Origin: Lepus europaeus
Taxonomy: Eukaryota; Chordata; Mammalia; Lagomorpha; Leporidae
Length of the DNA stretch: 64,000 nt
Assembly (NCBI RefSeq): GCF_033115175.1
Contig: NC_084827.1
Coordinates: forward strand, 61,813,201 to 61,877,200
Reading direction: 5' to 3'
In this document: one piece after another, positions 47,076-58,684 of the stretch
Numbering within the stretch: the stretch's first letter is position 1
Layout: each line of letters begins with the position of its first letter
The notes under the pieces: generated by a model
The model's database searches: none
What the model was told of the DNA's origin: nothing
What the model saw: only the letters and a program-made list of their open reading frames with translations
Translations under genes and position numbers: made by a program

Positions 47076-47160
47076 TGTTGATGACGTGGCAGCGCAAGTC
47101 CTCTGTGGCTCTCATTGGCTGCTGAAAGCTGTGAGGGGGCGGGGAAAGCAGCTGCGAGAC
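47076..47160 (+). promoter_or_regulatory. Promoter-like motif cluster upstream of the ANKRD49 pseudogene
   Basis: A CRE-like 'tgacgtgg' (47081-47088), an inverted CCAAT box 'attggctgc' (about 47115-47123) and a GC box 'gggggcgggg' (about 47136-47145) follow one another within 70 bases. The arrangement is that of a TATA-less housekeeping promoter. Whether it is a copy of the parent promoter, part of a long 5'UTR, or chance is unknown. Confidence 0.4.
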
Positions 47161-47315
47161 TTTGGCCCAGAGCTAGAGAACCTGTAGCAAGGTTCTTTAT
47201 GACGATTTTTCAGCGCCTTCAGATCTTGGTGAATAAAACAAATAGAATTCATCTCGAGGAAGATTATTTATACCTTCCCATTTTAAATACCTTTTATTTA
47301 GAGTAGTCGTAAAAA

Positions 47316-48351
47316 ATGGAAAAAGATAAATGATGATAGAGAACCTGACCCAGAGAGTTCCTTGGCCTTTTCTGAATACTTTAACCCATTCGAGTTATTG
47401 GAAACACATGGACACCTTATTCCAACTGCCTCGCACAGCCTCTGGGTGGGCAATTTTTCTAAAAAAGCTTTATTTTATTTATTTGAAACATAGAGAAAGA
47501 GAGGAAAAAGAGAGAGAGGAAAGTGAGAGAGAAAAGAGGGGAGGGGAGGAGCAGGGAGAGTCCTTCCACACACTGGTTCACTCACCAACTGACCTCACTG
47601 GCTAAGCTTGGAGCAGATGGAAGCCAGGAGCCAGGAGCTTCTTCCAGATCTCCCACACGGGTGGCAGGGGCCCAAGCACTTGGGCCGTCCTCCACAGCTT
47701 TCCCAAACACATTAGCAGGGAGCTGAATCGGATGCCCACATAGGATGCTGTCCTCGCAGGAAGCAGCTTAATTCACTAGCCACAATGCCAGCCCCTTGGG
47801 TGATTCTGATGAAGATGAACAAGATGAAAAGAAGAAGAAGAGTGGTATCAACTTCATTTAAAAAGATCCAAGCAAATTGTATCTTTGGGCTGCTGAAAAC
47901 AGCGTACCACAGGGTGGAGAATCCTTTCTGAAAAGTCCACTCTTGTGAACCCTAGGGATGAACATGAATATAACCCACTTCATGGAGCAGCCTGAGGTGG
48001 ACACTTGGATGTTGTTGCTGAGATGATTGCTCCAGGGGCAGATGTGCACGCGGTGACTGTGGATGGCTGGGCCCACCTGCGCACTACTTTTAACTGGAAT
48101 AATGCCAGCATGGCTTCCTTCTTACTCCAGCATGATGCAGGTATCAATGCCCAAACAAAAGGCCCACTGGCATGTTGCTGCTGGGAACAGAGACAGCAAA
48201 GCTGGGATTCCTCCTGATGAGCTGCTGTATCGACCCTGGCCTGAAAAATAACTTGGAAGAAACTGCATTTGATATCGCTAGGAGGACAAGCGCGTGTCAC
48301 CACGTCTTTGAAACTGTGGACAGCTGTACAAAATCTTCACTTCAGTCTTAA
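47316..48351 (+). pseudogene. ANKRD49: ANKRD49 pseudogene, probably processed
   Basis: ANKRD49 is a ~240-residue protein with four ankyrin repeats. The copy starts with an ATG at 47316 ('MEKDK') and shifts frame after five codons. It continues with 'FELLETHGHLIPT' and 'LWVGN', then is cut by a CSINE (47461-47795). After the SINE come 'DSDEDEQDEKKKKSG' and an in-frame stop (about 47861), then 'KDPSKLYLWAAE'. A further shift leads to 'DEHEYNPLHGAA', and then to the longest clean part, 48005-48180 ('GADVHAVTVDGW', 'ASFLLQHDAGINAQTKG'). The last repeat is shifted and ends 'PGLKNNLEETAFDIARRTS' and a stop at 48349-48351. No intron interrupts the recognised region, which suggests a retrocopy. Part of 47150-47315 is probably 5'UTR and some sequence after 48352 may be 3'UTR. 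No clear TSD or poly(A) was found. Confidence 0.92.
47461..47795 (-). mobile_element. CSINE inserted in the ANKRD49 pseudogene
   Basis: T-rich start, (GA)-rich segment at 47493-47560, head complement 'aatgccagcccc' ending at 47795. The left flank 'gggtgggcaatttt' and right flank 'gggtgattct' are diverged copies of one target, and the coding sequence ('WVGN' then 'DSDEDE') rejoins across it. So it came after the pseudogene formed. Confidence 0.94.
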
Positions 48352-49331
48352 TGGTTCTGGTAATTCCCTTAAGTGTCTATGTAGACGTGCCTCATTTGTG
48401 TGACACGTAAATTATTCTCCTAATACAGAGTTGACATCAAACGTCTCACTGAAGGGAAATCATTGGTACTCACTTTCATCTTCATCCAAGTGAGTTGCCT
48501 GATCTTGATGTCAAAATGTACTTGAGAATTGTTTGCATATATTTTTAATGATTTCTGTGGAGTTTTGTGATTTTTCTCCATTTTTTTCTAGTTTCAATTT
48601 AACTGCCCCTAAGAATCTGACTCAAGTTTAAAGAAACTAAAGATATGTTTGGTGCTGATCTAAGAGAAATCTATTTTTCAAATAACCCATATCCTGGATC
48701 TTTTTGAGAACTGAATATATTGGCATGTATTTTTATGAGGTATGGTAATTCAGAATATGAAATTCTTAAATATACTGGTGCCATTCACCTGTCTTCTCTA
48801 CATTACCATGTTCAGTTGCTTTCATTTTAAACCTGAAAATGAACATATTTGTAACTTAAATCTTTACAAGTTAAACAAAGATAAAAAAACATAGATTTTT
48901 GTGTTTTAGGACATAAACCATTTTCAGGAAAGCAGTTAGCCAAGCATTTAATCCATGATTGTTCTATACTGCCTCCTCCACCACAATTCACTAATCCTAC
49001 AGATGGTCCAAACTCAACCTGTCATCTGACAATATCCTTATACTTATGAGTCAGTATGACCTGTTAGATATGTACACAATTGTTGTTTGGCCCATTACAT
49101 CATAGTATATCTGCTTTCCAACTGAGTTTACCTTCCAAATCCTGCTGGGTTGGGCCCTGTTTCTACAATCTCTTGAATTCACAGGTCTTTATTTAATACA
49201 AACCATACAAAATTAAACAGACAAAAGAAAAGGAATCCTAAGAACAAAAAGGATGATTGTTTCATTTGGACTAGAACCACAAAATGACTCTAGCTTTTGT
49301 TAAACAAAGAAAGCACAGTGTGGAGAGTAAC
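48352..49331. other. Possible pseudogene 3'UTR, then unrecognised
   Basis: AT-rich. An A-rich spot at 48880-48890 could be a worn poly(A) end, but I cannot tell where the retrocopy stops. No repeat is recognised. Confidence 0.4.
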
Positions 49332-49347
49332 AAAAAAAGCATAATAT

Positions 49348-49680
49348 GGCTGGCACCGCGGCTCACTAGGCTAATCCTCCACCTTGCGGCGCCGGCACAC
49401 TGGGTTCTAATCCCGGTCGGGGCACCGATCCTATCCCGGTTGCCCCTCTTCCAGGCCAGCTCTCTGCTGTGGCCAGGGAGTGCAGCGGAGGATGGCCCAA
49501 GTCCTTGGGCCCTGCACCCCATGGGAGACCAGGAGAAGCACCTGGCTCCTGCCTTCGGATCAGCGCGGTGTGCTGGCTGCAGCGCACCTACCACGGCGGC
49601 CATTGGAGGGTGAACCAATGGCAAAAGGAAGACCTTTCTCTCTGTCTCTTTCTCACTGTCCACTCTGCCTGTCAAAAAAA
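49348..49680 (+). mobile_element. CSINE, young, with TSD
   Basis: Head 'ggctggcaccgcggctcactagg', many CpGs, 'ctgcctgtcaaaaaaaaaaa' end. TSD 'aaaaaaagcataatat' at 49332-49347 and again ending at 49693 (A-run merges with the tail). Confidence 0.96.
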
Positions 49681-49744
49681 AAAAGCATAATATAAATATT
49701 CAGGAAAATAAAGTACAATTTTGATTTAAATAAAAAGAAGAAGA

Positions 49745-49975
49745 AGAAGATGGCCCAAGTGCTTTAGATGCTGGCAATCATGTGGGAGACCAGGATGGAG
49801 TTCCATATTCAGGGCTTCAGCCTGCCCCAGCCTTGGCTTTTGTGGTCATTTGGGAAGTGAATCAGTGAATAGAAGATCTCTCTCCCTCACACACTCTCTC
49901 TCCCCATATCTCTCTTATGTAATTCTACCTTTCAAATAAATCAATAAATATGTTTAAATAAATAAATCTTAAAAA
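49745..49975 (+). mobile_element. Old CSINE 3' part
   Basis: 'gatggcccaagtgctttagatg', 'gtgggagaccaggatggagttcc', 'gtcatttgggaagtgaatcagtg', then (CT)n and 'cctttcaaataaatcaataaat' (cited in parts). The head is missing; it starts after a (GAA) run. Confidence 0.85.
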
Positions 49976-50440
49976 TAATTCTAGGAACATAGCAAATATT
50001 AGCTTATAATTTTTGGAGCTTCTCCTACTACTGTTGCAATGACACATTTATTTAGAGTTCGCCATAACAGCTGCTTTAAATGTGTTCTTGCTTTTTTTAC
50101 ATTTTTCTGGACAAATATATATATATATATATAATATATGGAGTACAACATAAATATGTAAACCTTATAGTATTATATATAATGGGTGTGATTATACATG
50201 TATATATTTTTGATTGAATAAAATGTGTTAGCAAATATGTGTTTATATTTACTTTGTCCTTTTTTTGTTCTTCAAATTAGGAATATATAGGAATCATAAC
50301 AAAACTAATAGGGTATATTAGCAAAATTGACATCTTGATAATTGGTTATTGTTTATAGACCTTGTCTGTATGTTTGGGGAATCATATTTTTTTCCCTTAC
50401 TTTTTGTTCAATTTTTTACTTAGTGGAGAGTCACTGTTAT
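49976..50440. other. AT-rich, no recognised feature
   Basis: (TA)n at 50115-50135. Nothing else to annotate. Confidence 0.5.
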
Positions 50441-50590
50441 AAAATAAACTAAAAGGATGTCATTGTCAAAATTCAAAAAAAGGAATGGAAAGGAAGGAGG
50501 AGAGAGGATGGGAGGGATGGGAGGGTGGGAAGTATCATTATGTTCCAAAATCTGTATATATGAAATTTGTTCACCTTATATAAATAAAAA
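50441..50590 (+). mobile_element. L1-type 3' terminus, other subfamily
   Basis: A purine tract 'gaatggaaaggaaggaggag..gggagggatgggagggtggg' is followed by 'taccattatgttc'-like sequence and 'aaatttgttcaccttatataaataaaa' (cited in parts). This resembles an older lagomorph L1 3' end distinct from the main type here. Confidence 0.55.
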
Positions 50591-50644
50591 AAGTTAACAA
50601 AAATGAATCTCACTATTGCCACTCAGTTTTTTCAACATATTTTA

Positions 50645-50935
50645 AAAAGTAAGGCTGGATGTCTGTCCTATAACAGGGTGCCTGGGTTTGAGTCACAGCT
50701 CTGGATATTGCCTCCAGCTCCCTCTAATATGGACCTTGTAAGGCATCAGGTGATGGCTCAAGTAATGGGCCCTGCCACACTTGTGGGAGACTGGTCCTGA
50801 GTTCCTAGTTCTCAGTTTCTGCATGGCCCAGTCCTAGATTCTGTGCACATTTGGGGAGGAAACTAGTGGATAGGTATTCTCTCTTACTCCCTCTTCCTCT
50901 ATCATTATCTCTCTATCTCTTAAAGAAATCAATAC
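50645..50935 (+). mobile_element. Degenerate CSINE
   Basis: 'gtgcctgggtttgagtcacagc', 'ccagctccctctaatatgg', 'gcatcaggtgatggctcaagtaatgggccctgcc', (CT)-rich end. Head badly worn. Confidence 0.85.
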
Positions 50936-51004
50936 TAAAAAATTGAATTTAAATAATAGCAAAACATGCATACACTTAAAATAAAAATGATAAAAATAAA
51001 ATAA

Positions 51005-51310
51005 AAATTGGGGTAGATATTTCATGTAGCACTTTATATGCCACTTGGGATTCTCAGGTCCTGTATCAGATTGCCTGGGTTTGAGTCCTGGCTCTGCTTT
51101 TGCTTCCAGCTTCTTGTTAATGCCCACTCAAGGAGACAGCAGGTGATGGATCAAGCACTTGATTTCCTGCCTCCCACATGGAAGACTCAGATTGATTTCA
51201 GAACCCTGGGTTTGGCCTGGTGCAGCACTATCTGTTGTGGGCACTTAGGGAGTGAAAAAGCAGGTGCAATCTCTCTTTTTCTCTGTTTTTCAAATAAATA
51301 CAATTTAATA
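51005..51310 (+). mobile_element. Degenerate CSINE
   Basis: 'tgcctgggtttgagtcctggctc', 'ccagcttcttgttaatgcccac', 'cagcaggtgatggatcaagcac', 'gtttttcaaataaatac' (cited in parts). Same old subtype as 50645-50935. Confidence 0.88.
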
Positions 51311-52264
51311 AGTAACTTTTTAAAAGAAGATGAAAAATAAAAAATAAAACTCCCACCCCATCTTCCTAAAGCTGTTAACCCAAAACCTATTTTTGTGTAT
51401 TTTTATAGAAAAGTCATACAAATAAATGTAATGTTATATGAAGACACTATATTATATCTATACTGTTTTACATTCCACTTCTTACAAAATTGTATCTGAT
51501 AATATACATTCACATGCATATGTCTTTCTTTTTGGTGACTGTGTATTCCACATGTGGATACAATGCAGTTTAAATATATTACTATGAGTATTTCATATAC
51601 ACATATCCTGGAATATATAGCTATTGAACCTATAGCATTATAGTTGTAAGTTTAATTTTGGTTTGTATATTTAGTATTTTTGAAAATCATGTTTATAACA
51701 TTTTAGAGGACACAGATTCCTCTGTGCTAATGCTTTCATCAGAAAAGCATTGGTTTTTATTTTACCAGACAACTATTTTGGCTTAAATCCAATTTCACTG
51801 TGGTTGGTAGCAGTTGAAATGTCTCTTTCCACCATTTGATGCACTTGTTACCTTTCATAGCATGCCATAGATTCTTCCTTGTGTTTCTATAATTCTGGGA
51901 TGAACCAAGGATCAAGAAGGAATTTACACCAAAATGTTAAGACCTCCAATCCCTTGGCTCCCTCCTGCCTAGAACTGATTCCCAATTAATTACTAAGCCC
52001 ACTGAAAGCCTTTATAATAGACTTCCAACTATGGTGCTACGGAGACAGTTTCTTTCCTTAAATTTCTTAAGCGAACCTGTGCTATCTTCAAATTTTCTTA
52101 TGCAGCTTAAACTCCTCTCTCAACTTTCTTAGAATTAGAGAGAGTTGGGGCTTTGCTCTGGGTTTGGCTTTTGCTTCAGGAAATGCTGTGATTGTTATGA
52201 TGTTCTATCCTGGTGCTAACACTTTCTCCATGGTCAGGTACACAGCTTTTCAAGCTCTTACCTT
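51311..52264. other. No recognised feature
   Basis: AT-rich, unique-looking; no frame of note. Confidence 0.5.
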
Positions 52265-52565
52265 ATGTGTGTTCTCTAGGTGGTGCTTTTAATTTTCTGC
52301 AAGAACTGAACATGTGAGTTCACAACTTGGCTCACGGGTGCCAGAGGTGTGGGTTTCAGCCTGCCTCTGCATTTATCACACTTTCCTCACTAAGCTTAAT
52401 TATTTCCAGCTTTTGATTTAAAGTGAGACGTGCAGGACTCCTTCTTTCACTTGAACACTTAGAAGCCACTGCATGATTATTACTCAGCTTAATTCCAATA
52501 TTATTGTGTATCAGAGAATAGGGAGGCCCGAGAGCGGGAGAGGGGTTGGGAACCACCTGTCAGTG
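52265..52565 (-). mobile_element. pogo/Tigger DNA transposon remnant (transposase N-terminus)
   Basis: On minus, 52556-52356 reads 'RLTLNQKLEIIKLSEES', the start of the CENP-B-type helix-turn-helix DNA-binding domain of Tigger transposases. After a stop and a +1 shift it continues 'SQVVNSHVQFLQKIKSTT' (about 52325-52270), the next conserved segment, and then stops. The DDD catalytic domain is not seen. Terminal repeats were not identified; the 5' noncoding part may extend past 52565. Confidence 0.82.
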
Positions 52566-53436
52566 GAACAGCCAGAACACACATGATATTTCTCAATTAA
52601 ATGTTCTGTCCCATGTACACAGGCATGGCTCATGGCACCCCAGAACAAACTCAATGATAATCTCAAGACCCCTATACCACATATAATACAGTGAAAGAGT
52701 TTGAAATATTTCAAGAATTCCCAAAAGCTGGCAATGAGACATGGAGTACATAGTGCTGGGAAAAAGCAGCTCAACACAGGGCTGCCAGAAACCTAGAATT
52801 GAATCCGAATTGGGAACCTAATTGGTTCTGAAATCAGAAAGTTAAATTTGGCTGACTGGGGAGGTCTCCCTCAGCTAAATTGGACCAACTGCCAGGTCTC
52901 TCCAGTGAGTACCTTTGTCATTGACTGGACAGACTTAATCTTCAATTAAAGATACAAAAATCAAATACAGGATCACAGCAATCATAGAGTATATCATGAC
53001 CATATTTGGATTCCAATATACTTCCAATAAGTAGGTTAAACTGAAAGAAATGATCTCCCACCAGTATTCTTAATTCCAGACTGTAGAGTCCTACATTTCA
53101 GCTGTGTTCCACATACCCTAACTACTTCACTCAATCCAACCTGCAAAATATATTGAATCTGCTCAATTCTTTCCATGCCTACCACTAATCTAATCACAAT
53201 CCCTTTTCTCCTAGATAGCTTCATAACCTCTGTGCTTACATCCCTGCTTCCCACAGTTCGTCCTCCAAATAGCACCCCAAATGATCATGTTTGAGAGTCA
53301 ATACACCAACTTTCAACTCTACTTGAATAAAATCCATGATGTATAAAACTTCACACAAACTTTACTTCTCATAGCTCATAGCTACAAACTCGAGCATACT
53401 GTACCCTAGTAACATTTCTTTCTCTGTTCCTCAACA
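52566..53436. other. No recognised feature (possible Tigger flank)
   Basis: Composition is more balanced than the surroundings. The first ~230 bases may be noncoding Tigger sequence. Minus frames at 52511-52777 and 53036-53275 have no known motif. Confidence 0.4.
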
Positions 53437-56400
53437 GCAAAGCTCTCATTTGTGAATGAAGGTGAAATAAAGACCTTTCATAGCAAACAGAAATTGAAAT
53501 AATTTGTCGCCACTCGTCCAGCCCTGCAAAAGATGCTTAAAGATGTGTTACATACAGAAACACAGAAACACGGTCTTCAATATGAAAGAAGGTAAAGGAA
53601 GGAAACCTCATAGCAAAAGATCACAGGAAGTTCAAAGCATTTATTAGAAAATATCTTTGGCAAATGGCAGGGCAAAGTTACTACTTATCAATAGTCACAT
53701 TGAACGTTAATGGCCTGAACTGTCCAGTGAAGAGACACAGATTGGTTGATTGGGTTAAGGAACAAAACCCATCTATTTGCTGCTTACAAGAAACACATCT
53801 TTCCAACAAAGATGCATACAGACTGAAAGTGAACGGCTGGAAAAAGATATACCATGCCAACAGAAATGAAAAAAGAGCGGGCGTAGCCATCTTAATATCG
53901 GACAACATAAACTTTAACAGAAAGCTGTTAAGAGAGACAAAGAGGGGCACTATATAATGATTAAGGGATCCATTCAACAGGAAGATATAACGATTATCAA
54001 TGTATATGCACCTAATTACAGGGCACCAGTTTATTTAAAAGATATGTTAAGGACTTAAAGGGAGACTTAGACTCCAATACAATACTACTGGGGGACTTCA
54101 ATACTCCACTCTCAGAAATAGACAGATCAACAGGACAGAAGATCAACAAGGAGGCAGTAGATTTAAATGACACTTTAGCTCAAATGGATCTAACAGATAT
54201 CTACAGAACTTTTCATCCTACACATAAAGAATTTACATTCTTCTCAGCAGCATTGAAAGAAAATTACAGACCAATATCCTGATAAACATAGATGCAAAAA
54301 TCCTCAATAAAATTCTGGCCAATAGAATTCAACAACAAATCAGAAAGATCATCCACGCAGACCAAGTGGGATTAATCCCTGGTATGCAGGGATGGTTCAA
54401 TGTTCACAAAACAATCAATGTGATACACCACATTAACAGACTGCAGAAGAAAAACCATATGATTATCTCAATTGATGCAGAGAAAGCATTTGATAAAATA
54501 CAACATGCATTCATGATAAAAACTCTAAGCGACCAGGGTATGGAAGGAACATTCCTCAATCCAATCAAAGCAATTTAAGAAAAACCCACAGCCAACATGC
54601 TATTGAATGGGGAAAAGTTGGAAGCATTTCCACTGAGATCTGGTACCAGACAGGGATGCCCACTCTCACCACTGCTATTCAATATAGTTCTGGAAGTTTT
54701 AGCCAGAGCCATCAGGCAAGAAAAAGAAATTAAAAGGATACAAATTGGGAAGGAAGAACTCAAACTATCCCTCTTGCAGATGATATGATTCTTTATTTAG
54801 TGGATCCAAAGAACTCTACTAAGAGACTATTGGAACTCATAGAAGAGTTTGGCAAAGTAGCAGGATATAAAATCAATGAACAAAAATCATCAGCCTTTGC
54901 ATACACAGCAATGCCACGGCTAAGGAAGAACTTTTAATATCAATCCCATTCACAATAGCTACAAAAACAATCAAATACCTTGGAATAAACTTAACGAAGC
55001 ACGTTAACGATCTCTACAATGAGAATTACAAAATCTTAAAGAAAGAAATAGAAGAGGATACCAAAAAATGGAAAATTCTTCCATGCTCATGGATTGGAAG
55101 AATCAATATCATCAACATGTCCATTCTCCCAAAAGCAATTTATAGATTCAATGTGATACCAATCAAAATACCAAAGACATTCTTCTCAGATCTGGAAAAA
55201 ATGATGCTGGAATTCGTATGGAGACACAGGAGACCTCGAATAGCTAAAGCAATGTTGTACAACAAAAACAAAGCCAGAGGCATCACAATACCAGATTTCA
55301 GGGCATACTACAGGGCAGCTGTAATCAAAACAGCATGGTACTGGTACAGAAACAGATGGATAGAACAATGGAACAGAATAGAAACACCAGAAATCAATCC
55401 AAACATCGACAGCCAACTTATATTTGATCAAGGATCCAAAACCAATCCCTGAAGAAAGGACAGTCTATTCAATAAATGGTGCTGGGAAAACTGGATTTCC
55501 ACGTGCAGAACCATGAAGCAAGACCCCTACCTTTCACCTTACACAAAAATTCACTCAACATGGATTAAAGACTTAAATCTATGACCTGACACCATCAAAT
55601 TATTAGAGAGCATTGGAGAAACCCTGCAAGATAGAGGTACCGGCAAAGACTTCTTGGAAAAGACCCCAGAGGCACAGGCAATCAAAGCCAAAATTAACTA
55701 TTGGGATTGCATCAAATTGAGAAGTTTCTGTACTTCAAAAGAAACAGTCAGGAAAGTGAAGAGGCAACCGACAGAATGGGAAAAAATATTTGCAAACTAT
55801 GCAACAGATAAAGAGTTGATACCCAGAATCTATAAAGAAATCAAGAAACTCCACCAGATCAAAACAAACAACCCACTTGAGATGGGCCAAGGACCTCAAT
55901 AGACATTTTTCAAAAGAGGAAATCCAAATGGCCAACAGACACATGAAAAAATGCTCAGGATCACTAACAATCAGGGAAATTCAAATCAAAACCACAATGA
56001 GGTTTCACCTCACCCCGGTGAGAATGGCTCACATTCAGAAATCTACCAACAATAGATGCTGGAGAGGATGTGGGGAAAAAGGGACACTAACCCACTGTTG
56101 GTGGGAATGCAAACTGGTTAAGCCACTATGGAAGTCAGTCTGGAGATTCCTCAGAAACCTGAACATAGCCCTACCATACAACCCAGCCATCCCACTTCTT
56201 GGAATTTACCCAAAGGAAATTAAATTGGCAAACAAAAAAGCTGTCTGCACATTAATGTTTATTGCAGCTCAGTTCACAATAGCTAAGACCTGGAACCAAC
56301 CCAAATGCCCATCAACAGTAGACTGGATAAAGAAATTATGGGACATGTACTCTATAGAATACTATACAGCAGTCAAAAACAATGAAATCCAGTCATTTGC

Positions 56401-57660
56401 AACAAGATGGAGGAATCTGGAAAACATTATGCTGAGTGAATTAAGCTAGTCCCAAAGGGACAAATTTCATTTGTTTTCCCTGATCGGCGACAACTAACTG
56501 AGCACCAAAGGGGAAACCTGTTGAAGTGAAATGGACACTATGAGAAACAGCCCTTGTCCTGACTGTTGATGTTCAATGTAATAATTTATCCCTTTAAGTA
56601 TTTTTTTTTGTTCTAGTACTAGTGGTTGAACACTGTAATTAACACACAATTATTCTTAGGTGTTTAAATTTAACTGAAAAGTGATCCCTGTTAAATATAA
56701 GAGTGGGAATAAGAGAGGGAGGAGATGTACAATTTGGGACATGCACAATCTGACTTGCCGCAAATGATGGAGTTAGAAATATACCAGGGGATTCCAATAC
56801 AATCCCATCAAGGTGGCATGTACCAATGCCATCTCACTAGTCCAAATGATCAATTTCAGTTCACAATTGATCACACGGATAGGTCTAAGATTCAAAAGCA
56901 TCACACAAACAAGACAAGTGTCTGCTAATACTAACTGATAGAATCAAAAAGGGAGAGAATGATCCATCATGGGCAGTGGGATACACAGTCCTAAATAGTA
57001 CTCTGGCCTCAGAATCAGCCCTTAAGGCATTCAGATATGGCTGAAGAGCCCATGAGAGTATTTTAGGCATGGAAAGCCAAGACACTCTGGGAAAAATAAA
57101 GAAGACCTAAATGAAAGATCTCTGTCAGTGAGATCCCAGTGGAAAGAACAGGGCCACCAAAGAAGGAGGTACCTTTCTCTGAAGGGAGGAGAGAACTTCC
57201 ACTTTGACTACGACCCTGTTGGAATAAGATGGAAGTTGGTGAACTCCTCCATAGCCTTGGCAACTCATGACTAAAGCCTAGGGAGATTACTGACACCATA
57301 AACAAGAGTGTCAAATTGTTAAGTCAGCAACAGGAGTCACTGTGTTCTTACTTCTCATGTGGGATCTTCCCTTAATGTTCTGTCCAATGTGAAGTAATGC
57401 TATAAGTAGTACTGAAACAGTATTTTACACTTTGTGTTTCTTTGTGGGTGCAAATTGATGAAATCTTTACTTAATATATACTAAATAGTTCTTCTGTGTA
57501 TAAAGATAATTGAAAATGAATCTTGATGTGAATGGAATTGGGAGAGGGAGCGGGAGATGGGAGGGGTGTGAGTGGGAGGGAAATTATGGGGAGGAGCCAT
57601 TGTAATCTATAAACTGTACTTTGGAAATTTATATTTACTAAATTAAAAAAATGAAAAAAA
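53437..57660 (+). mobile_element. L1, 4.2 kb: end of ORF1, deleted ORF2, full 3'UTR
   Basis: Begins inside the ORF1 C-terminus ('gcaaagctctcatttgtgaatg'), then an inter-ORF region, ORF2 (53664-56497) with an internal deletion, and the 3'UTR (56498-57645) with the G-rich tract at 57536-57600 and an A-rich tail. Its 3'UTR lacks the duplicated block. No clear TSD. Confidence 0.95.
53664..56497 (+). pseudogene. L1 ORF2 with an internal deletion and frameshifts
   Basis: The endonuclease start is intact for ~98 codons from 53664 ('TLNVNGLNCPVKRHRL', 'CCLQETHL'; Asn14-like and Glu43-like residues kept). At about 54240-54250 the sequence jumps from endonuclease residue ~190 ('EFTFFSA') to reverse transcriptase residue ~520 ('ENYRPIS'), losing about 1 kb. 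The reverse transcriptase reads 'GMQGWFN', '[15 protein letters not shown]' and '[14 protein letters not shown]'. A small deletion near 54775 throws the 'FADDM' catalytic motif out of frame. The C-terminal part (55117-56449) keeps '[18 protein letters not shown]' but has a premature stop at about 56447; the normal stop is at 56495-56497. Confidence 0.92.
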
Positions 57661-58441
57661 GTCACTTATTTTGAAAGGCCTCTCAAAGCCTTGTTTCTAG
57701 TCTTCCATGCCATGCTGGTAAAGAGAGAGGTCCATTCAATATCTAAACACAAAACCGACCTATCATTTACCATCAAGTGTCCATACTTGTTTTGCTTTGC
57801 ATTCTTATTCAAAAGCTAATAATCTTGGAAAGGGTATAATGTATTTTTTCTTGATGAATATGTTTAAAATTTTACTTTAAGTTGGCATATTCTTTCCCTT
57901 CCATTCTGTAATAAGTTTATCTTCTCCAACAGAGTAAAAAATATACACCTTCCATTTTTTTAAGCCTTGGAGTTTATTGTGTAAATGGTAGTGAAATCCA
58001 GATATATATTAATTGGAAAGTTTTATTTTTGGCAAACATACCAAATACTTTTGGAAAGCATGCATTCCACAGATACTTTTAAATTTCATTTTAAAATAGC
58101 AAATGATTGTAAGCAGAAGAAACAAGTCATAAAATGTTTTGAGGCTGTTTTAACTTGTAGTATAAACCACACAGAATTCTGTAATTCCAATCAACAGACA
58201 TTTAACTATGTAGACTCACATGCCAATGTAAAACCTAGTCTTAGAAAAAAGAAGAAAGCAATTTGTCAATCATGATGTTACTTCTAAAGGCTATAGTGTG
58301 ACTCCAATAGTACAATCAACAATGTATCTTGTTTACACCAATATTTAAAGCAACACTTAGAAGTGCTTATAAGTGACTGATGATTTGCTCTTATCTTTAA
58401 GCACTTCTATTGGAAAGAAGGTCGAAATTCTTAATAATTTA
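57661..58441. other. No recognised feature
   Basis: AT-rich. The 96-codon plus frame 57985-58275 has a Cys/Lys-rich composition but no known motif. Confidence 0.5.
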
Positions 58442-58457
58442 GAATGATGTTCTTTCT

Positions 58458-58491
58458 TTTTTTTAAATTTTTGACAGGAAGAGTGGACAGT

Positions 58492-58525
<34 letters not shown>

Positions 58526-58667
58526 TCTTCCTTTTGCCGTTGGTTCACCCTCCAATGGCCGCCGCGGCCAGCGCGCTGTGGCCGGCGCACCGCGCTGATC
58601 CCAGGACAGGAGCCAGGTGCTTATCCTGGTCTCCCATGGGGTGCAAGGCCCAAGTACTTGGGCCATC
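58458..58667 (-). mobile_element. 5'-truncated CSINE with 16-bp TSD
   Basis: Contains the tail, (GA)n (58493-58520) and CpG-rich middle, but ends at 58667 without the head, about 130 bp short. TSD 'gaatgatgttctttct' (58442-58457) versus 'gagtgatgttctttct' (58668-58683), so the truncation happened during insertion. Confidence 0.95.
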
Positions 58668-58684
58668 GAGTGATGTTCTTTCTT

